In this document: in pieces, positions 58,167 through 64,000 of the stretch | How positions within the stretch are numbered: position 1 is the first letter of the stretch | Layout: every line of letters begins with the position of its first letter | Assembly: GCF_000006565.2 (NCBI RefSeq) | Contig: NC_031471.1 | Location: forward strand, 868,001 to 932,000 | Origin: Toxoplasma gondii ME49 | Taxonomy: Eukaryota > Apicomplexa > Conoidasida > Eucoccidiorida > Sarcocystidae | Length of the DNA: 64,000 bases | Direction of reading: 5' to 3' | Notes under the pieces: model-generated | What the model was told of the DNA's origin: nothing | The model's database searches: none | Seen by the model: the letters and a program-made list of their open reading frames with translations, nothing else | Made by a program: the position numbers and the translations under genes

Positions 58167-60068
58167 CATATATGTATATATATACATGCATATGTACATA
58201 CAAATATGGGAATAAAAATTTGGAGACACGCTCGAGGAAGGGGGTGAGCATAGAGGCATAGATGCACATGGCAAACGTTGAGTTGGTGGAAGGCAGAGTT
58301 TCGCAGAGGTTTCGTTTGAGCTTCAGAGTGACTACCTCGGTAGATGAAGCAGAAGACCTCCATGACTTCGTCAAAGTGAAGGCGGCGACTTCGGCGGCGA
58401 TCGAAAAGCTCGAAGAGTGCTGCACAGAAACAAGAAAGCCTGCATCTGAGGTGTACATACACCGCGTGGAAGCGTGATCCTGTGAACCCATACAGCGTCT
58501 TAAGCTGTGTTGTGTTTGTGTGTTTCTCTTCCTCTTTCGGCACAGCCACCAAAGTCCACGACAAGAGGTTAGAATTCTACTGGAAGCCTTAGTGAAAACG
58601 AGGTTCTCGAAACTCCGCATTTGCTCAAGGTCTGGCACAGTTTACTGGGAAGTTTGTGACTGAGGGGGAACTTCTGCAGAAAAACGTCGAATCAGTGAAA
58701 GTCCTTTCAAGAGGAACTGCGCTCCATGACGAAACTACGCACTGAACGATGCAGAAATCGTGAGAGTTGAAGGAACGAAAGTGCCTGCTGGGCGCGTCTA
58801 GAGGCATAGACACGGAGAAAGAGAGAGACATGCAGTGGGAAACAGAGAGACTGACGAATACGAAACACGATGTAGACAGAGGTGGAAAGAGTGAAAACTG
58901 AAAAACAGTGGAAACAGATATGAGGAGGTTGACAGATACAGCGTCGATATGAGAACGGATGTGTGATGTGGATGTGAAGAGACACAAACAGAGAGATTTA
59001 TCAGGTGTTTCGGATGCACGGATAAGCCCTGCATGTAATGAGAAGTATAAGCACTACCTTTGATTCGATCTTCATGACTCGCTCGACAGAGTTGGGGAAG
59101 ACCACGGACTGCCTCGAGGAGATCGATGATTTCGTTGTTGCTTCTGTCCAGGAAGTCAAAGGCTTCTGAAAATCAGAGTGAAATCCACTGAACAAAGGGG
59201 CTTTCTCTCGCGAGTGCGTCCGGACGTTCTTCGCCTCTGCCGTTGTTTCCACCCCAGGAATCACCTCTACATCTCCCCATTCTCTGTCCCTGGCAACCTG
59301 TCTTCCCCGTTCTCCAGGAAAGCTGAGTCATCCCGCATGCAAAAGGGAGTGTGTACAGACACTGGAGCGACATCGCGCGACCACCGAGGCGAATCTCATG
59401 TTCGCGGCGTCGTCACGCCTGGAAAACGTCGACATGCATCTGGGAAGAAGCGAAACGCTCACCATAGAGTAGACAGTGACGCGCGCGCTGCAGAGACACT
59501 GAGGGAATTCAGGAAGCGCCTTACACCTGACTTTTCCACTTGACGCTGGCAGGACTTTCGGGTGTCTCTCTTCCCTGATTGATCTGCGATTCCTTCCTGA
59601 GCTACGGGCGGTGCGTTCCCGTAGAAGAATCGTCAACAACGCACAACGCGAAGCGCCGTTGGGCTGAAACGGTGATCGACTGATGCACAGGACCGTCGTC
59701 TTCACTTACGGTTGAGAGCCTCGTCTGAAACGTGTCGCGGAGGAGAAAAGTCGGAGGCCGCCAGGAGCTGCTTCACAGTGTGGACGAAGCCGTCTCGCCA
59801 TACGTACATGCCGGGGTACGTATCGACGAGAGTGCGCAGAACTGGAGACACAGGCACAGCGAGCGACCAGAAACCGCATTCCGCAACAACGACAAGAACA
59901 GAGAGAAAAGGCCGTGAATCCGAGAGCCGAACAGAGAACAGAAACGCTCATAAAGGTGTCGCCTACTTCCAAGCAGTCAAGGATGTGATTCTTCGCCTAC
60001 ACATACATATATGCATGTAGATACCTGTATGTGTATAAACGTATGTATGTATATGTGTATATATATGC

Positions 60069-60109
<41 letters not shown>

Positions 60110-62749
60110 TGTATATATGTATATATATGTGTATATGTATGTATATATGTGTATGTGTATGTATATATGTATGGATATGTGTGTAGTGCTTGTGAAGATG
60201 CATGTGACATATGTGTCTTCCGAGGCGACTACTCGCAGACGTACAGTCAGCGAGAGACACACACGAATCATTTGATCTGGGCCAAACTCTCCAAACACGC
60301 AGAAACTGCTTCATTGAGAAAAAGATGCATTTAAATATCCATATATATATATATATATGTATATATATCTGAAAAGGAGAAGGACACCACGTTTGTGCAT
60401 GTGCGTAGGTGTCAACTGTGAACGTTTGATGTCTGGTAATGCAGGCGATTCGGACAGAGACGAAGAGGCGGCAACTCGACCGAGGCGCTCTCCCTTTTCC
60501 CGTTTGTTTTTTCGCGCGTGGATGACGCACCTTGCTGGACGGGCAGGAGATTGAGTTTCGATTCTTCTCTCAGCTTTTCGACGTCCACCACGACGAATTC
60601 TGTCTCGTCCTGAAGCATCTCATCGCGGGCTCGTGACCGACCCCAGTTATCTTCCGGTCTGTCGCTCGCAGCCTCCAGAGAACAGCTGCCGCCTGCATGC
60701 AGTTTCTCAGAAGAATTGCCTCCGCCGTCCCTCGGCTCAGCGCCAGGCGAAGGAGAAGAGGAAGGAGACGCTGCCGGAGAAGAAGACGGAGGAGAAGAAG
60801 ATATGCCTTCAGACTGGTGATCTGGCGAGTCCGCGAAGAAGACGGCATCGGGGTCACTCCACGCGGTTTCCTCAGATCGCGAGGGAGTCGCTGACGACGC
60901 CGAGAGAGAACTGGATGCCGGCGAGGCAGAGGACGAGGAAGAAGAGGGAGACGCAGAGTAGGCAGCGGAGAGAGAAGGTATCGACAGGTCGTCAACAACG
61001 TGGACAGTGTGCGGCTGCTTGTTTCGGCGCGCACCACCCGTGGGTCTGGTCAGAAGAGAAAAGAGAGGAAATAGCAAGGGATCGATGGGTGCCTCTTTCT
61101 TCTCTCCTACACGCTTCCTCTGGAAAGCAGACAGCGGCAATCCGTTGTGGCGGTGCCAGTCTCTTCTCTGGGGCTTGTTTGTCCCCGTCTGTCGACGAAA
61201 AGCTTTTCTCCACCTTACCTCTGGTTGAAGGAGTCTGCCATCTGCTGCATAAGCTGGAGAGAGTCATCGTTTTCTGGCGTCGGCGCTTCGTCCTCGGCGT
61301 CTTCCATCTCTTCGCCTCTCTCCTCTTCTTCCATGCCCGTCTCTTGCTCCCGCTGCTCTTGCTCAGAGGCGAAGAACCGGCGACAACCCCAAGGCGAAGA
61401 AACAGTCCGCGCACAGCCTATGCTGCGGACAAGGCGTAAATCGTTTCCACCTGCTGGTTTTGCCGCCTTCAACTCTTGAACGCGGAAGTTTCCACCAGAA
61501 GAAAGAAGCGAGCAAAGATAGGGAGAAGAAGGAAGCAGATGCGCTGGACGAGATGAAGGCGGAGACGAAGCGCGGAAAGACGACGAAGAAAGAGATGAAG
61601 AAGACGAAGAAAGAGAAGAAGACGAAGAAAGAGAAGAAGACGAAGAAAGAGAAGAAGACGAAGAAAGAGAAGAAGACGAAGAAAGAGAAGAAGACAACGA
61701 AAGAGAAGATGACGACGACAGAGAAGAAGAAAGACGGGATGAGAGAGGAGAACATGGGGGGTATTTGAGAATCAGCGAGGAAGAAAGGGAGTCTGGGAAA
61801 TGGACCAGCGTCCTGTTGAGGAAGGTAAGGCGAGAAACGCGCGAGTTTGGGGACCACGGCTGTCTGGCAAAGACCGCAGATGTTGAAGGCCCCCCAAGAA
61901 GGTCTGATGCGGAGTACGTGCAGACGCTCCATCTTCGTAGGCCTGAGGAAGAAGAGAAGGAAGGGCAAAGGCGCTTCGCTGCAGACGCGCTTGGGTGCTT
62001 CATCTTTGTCAAAGAGACTCACGGCCAACCTGGTGAAGAAACGAAAGAGATTCGAAGGTGTAACGAATGAAAGGGGCGGAAGAGTGGACTATACTATCTG
62101 CAAGAAAGAAGAAAGCGGCAGCGACGAAGAAGACCAAGTAAGCGGCGGCGCGGACTTGCGCGTCTGTGATTTCTCTCCGAGCTTCTGACCCGACGCACAC
62201 AGGAAAGGAGAAGAAGATAAAGTTCACATTTCGAGATGGTCTCTGAAACGAAAGAAAAAAAAAGTCTTCTCGCCCCTTCTCCGCGCGCAAAGAGGCAAAA
62301 GAGGTCGTCTGCTCCGCATTCTTCCGGTCTGTGAAGAGGGGGAGAAGCCAAGGCAGACTTTCGACCAGTGCAAGAGGAATTTCCAGAAAGGTACAAAGGA
62401 ACTGGAGAGATGTTGCAAGGTGGGATTGAGGATGCGAAGCCACAGAGGCGATACACAGCAATGCTGACGCGCCACTATTCGAGCAGTTGACGCCTCACTG
62501 AAACGAGCGCCTGCGGAAGGACATCGAAAGAAGTCGCCTCTACACGAAGCAAGTCTTGAAAGCACAACTGTTTGAAGAAATGGAAGAACTTCTGCCTTTC
62601 TTTCCCCGGTTCTGCCTCTGGCTGAAGACGGCGACACGCGCAGCTAGCAGAAAGTCGAGGCTCGAGAAAAACCTCTTTTTACCGCCAGAAAGACGGTGTA
62701 CTGGAGGACCTTTCTCGAGCAAAGACGACTCTCTTACAATTTCTACCAA
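57105..62749 (-). CDS. EF-hand protein of unknown function, multi-exon, 5' end unresolved
   Basis: Minus-strand exons, 5' to 3', are 62749-62683 (tentative), 62097-62023, 61942-61219, 61045-60531, 59841-59710, 59165-59058, 58419-58336, 57960-57902 and 57569-57105 with a TAA stop. All junctions from 62097 onward are GT-AG and phase-consistent, encoding about 720 residues. The exon at 59165-59058 carries a good Ca2+-binding EF loop ([13 protein letters not shown]1, S3, N5, I8, D9, E12). The next exon carries a second, degenerate loop ([12 protein letters not shown], with Arg at positions 3 and 7). Spacing between the loops fits a paired EF-hand. Upstream are a Ser-rich segment, an acidic stretch and an Asp/Ser-rich linker. 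Downstream of the EF pair is a further helical segment, then a charged C-terminus ending in FKEM. Calcium sensing is inferred. The family is not recognised and no kinase, phosphatase or membrane segment was seen. No ATG was found for the 5' exon, so the gene probably starts further upstream. Confidence 0.75.
57323..57338. repeat. Dispersed palindrome GGGTGTCTATACACCC
   Basis: A 16-bp inverted repeat inside the last exon of the EF-hand gene, with one mismatched pair in the core. Confidence 0.55.
58000..58206. repeat. TA/TATG/TACA microsatellite, about 200 bp
   Basis: A long AT-rich simple repeat in the 57961-58335 intron of the EF-hand gene. Confidence 0.9.
58450..58463. repeat. Dispersed palindrome GGTGTACATACACC
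   Basis: A 14-bp family member with the full consensus arms, in the intron just upstream of the acceptor of the exon at 58419 (EF-hand gene, minus strand). Confidence 0.6.
59998..60184. repeat. TATG/TACA microsatellite, about 190 bp
   Basis: An AT-rich simple repeat in the 59842-60530 intron of the EF-hand gene. A shorter (TA)n block lies at about 60335-60369 in the same intron. Confidence 0.9.
61580..61735 (-). repeat. 18-bp coding repeat encoding a Ser/Leu tract
   Basis: On the plus strand the unit is GAAGAAGACGAAGAAAGA, about eight imperfect copies. On the minus coding strand it encodes SLSSSS-type repeats in the 61942-61219 exon of the EF-hand gene. The whole exon is phase-consistent at both ends, so the tract appears to be translated. 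Confidence 0.75.
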
Positions 62750-64000
62750 CTGCAACAGCCACCCGCGCAAAGACAAGCAGCCATGGCACGAGACTCTGTG
62801 AGCAGGCGCGGCGACTCTTCGCCAGGAAGTCGGGTGAGGAATCGAAGGCGACAGCGGATCGACAAGAAAAGAGAAAAGGGTCGAAAGAACAAGACACTAC
62901 AGAAAGAAAAACGAAACTGACACGGCGCCCGGCACGGCCTCCCGAGCCCGGCGCCTCGTTCTTGTCTCGTCGGATTCCGAGCTGTTGGGAAAACGCCCCG
63001 ACGCGCCGGCCAGAAGCACACGGCTGCTAGAGAGGATCCTCTGTTAGAAGTGAGACACCCAAACTCGTAAGCAAAAGACCCACCAGAAAAACAAGCAAGA
63101 AACTCTCTGTCCCTTGTGTTAGAGTCGAAGAAGGAACGAAGAACGGCGGTTTTCGCCCACTAGCGCCGCACACCCAACAGTCAGCCGCGCACATCGACAG
63201 CGGGCGAGTGAGATTCGGCTTATATTCGGATACTCCCAGGAAATTTCAGAAGAGAGTCAAGTCGCGGTGCCTTTCGCCTGAGGCATCGGTTCTTCGAGAG
63301 GAACTCCGCCTTCCTCTCCAGGTTTTGGGGGTTTTCTCAGAAGGAATGAGTCACCCTGCTGCTGGGGAGTTGGGCGCGCGAAGAAGATCGCGAACACCGC
63401 AAAAGATTCGCTGCCAAGCACAGCCGCCACAGGCGTTTCCTGCGCGGAAGAGAAAAGCTGAAAAAGCACACCCGAGCGCGGTGTGCGGTTTGCCCCTCTC
63501 GGCGACTGAACGAGGAGAGCCAGAAGGGGAAGGCTGGCAAAAGTGAAGCTTTTTTTTTCGTGTGTAAAATCCCTTCCTTCTTTTTTTTCAAACGGAAACT
63601 GCGTCTGAAAAAACTTGCCTGTATCGAGGCGCCCCGAGAAAAACGTAGACACGTTGTCGTCCGAGGGAAGCGCTGGAGATTCCGCCGCGTTTCCCCATCC
63701 AATCTGCGTGCATTCTCCTCGGTGCGGAACTTTCCTCTTCGCAAAACGTTTCCTTTCTTCTTTTTTCTTTTTGTCTCGTCTTGCAACTCTTGTTCCCTCA
63801 CTGCATGGTCACCAGGCTTTTCCAGAACCTGCTCTTCTGCCTGCCGTCTGAACGACGCGAGAGGAGAAGGATCCTGATCCACGTGCACTTTGCGTCGCTG
63901 TCTTCTCCCACACTCCTCCCGTTGTTTCTGTTTGCATTCCTCGTATTTCTTCTTGGCACCGTGCTCGGCCGTTTCGTCGCCTTCCGTTTTCACTCGCGAA
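62750..64000 (-). other. Probable 5' part or upstream region of the EF-hand gene; possible further exons
   Basis: Minus-strand frames at 63257-63652 and 63337-63993 are open and end at splice-like sites. The latter includes a lysine-rich stretch with two cysteines (ECKQKQREEC) near 63930. They could be upstream exons of the EF-hand gene, a separate gene running off the window edge, or untranslated DNA. Phase could not be linked to the downstream exons, so no CDS is called. Confidence 0.3.

Noticed and set aside
61363..62028. Alternative minus frame (221 codons) over the same bases as the 61942-61219 exon
   Set aside because: It does not join in phase to the downstream exon at 61045, whereas the chosen frame does at both ends.
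62540..62776. Possible start of the EF-hand gene at 62776
   Set aside because: The codon there is TTG, not ATG. A splice acceptor at 62750/62751 better explains the open frame, so the true start is probably further upstream.

Overview
The window is nuclear DNA of a coccidian apicomplexan. It is almost certainly Toxoplasma gondii, because the intronless gene at 44578-45657 is recognisable as the microneme adhesin MIC3 (359 codons, CBL lectin domain with W126/F128, EGF-like repeats). The rest fits: genes broken by many short GT-AG introns, Ser-rich low-complexity protein tracts, many (TA)n and (TATG)n microsatellites, and frequent GCATGC. No bacterial, organellar, viral or transposon genes, rRNA or convincing tRNA genes were seen.

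Layout. (1) 1130-15491, plus strand: an 11-exon gene for a large (about 2612 aa) ZGRF1-like protein, with an N-terminal DUF2439 domain and a C-terminal SF1 helicase; every junction is phase-consistent. (2) 18188-30739, plus strand: a gene of about 15 exons for a large protein of unknown function whose C-terminal third looks like two BRCT repeats. (3) 30740-35087: no supported gene. (4) 35088-42479, plus strand: a fully resolved 10-exon LIS1 (PAFAH1B1) homologue, with LisH, coiled coil and seven WD40 blades. (5) 44578-45657, plus strand: MIC3. (6) 45658-49019: no supported gene. (7) 49020-53078, plus strand: a 6-exon UPF0016/GDT1 (TMEM165-like) membrane protein with both E-x-G-D motifs. (8) 57105 to at least 62749, minus strand: a multi-exon EF-hand protein that converges on the GDT1 gene; its 5' end is unresolved and may lie beyond the window.

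The genes do not form an operon. The first two neighbours both look like nuclear genome-maintenance proteins (a D-loop-type helicase and a tandem-BRCT protein). The others belong to unrelated processes: dynein/centrosome regulation (LIS1), host-cell adhesion (MIC3), Golgi-type cation transport (GDT1) and Ca2+ binding (EF-hand). Other structure includes two polypyrimidine minisatellites inside introns, a 13-bp direct repeat upstream of MIC3, and a dispersed short palindrome (consensus GGTGTAnnTACACC) found in exons, introns and at one splice donor.

Exon boundaries were placed by hand from GT/AG sites, reading-frame phase and protein similarity known from memory. No alignment or transcript evidence was available.
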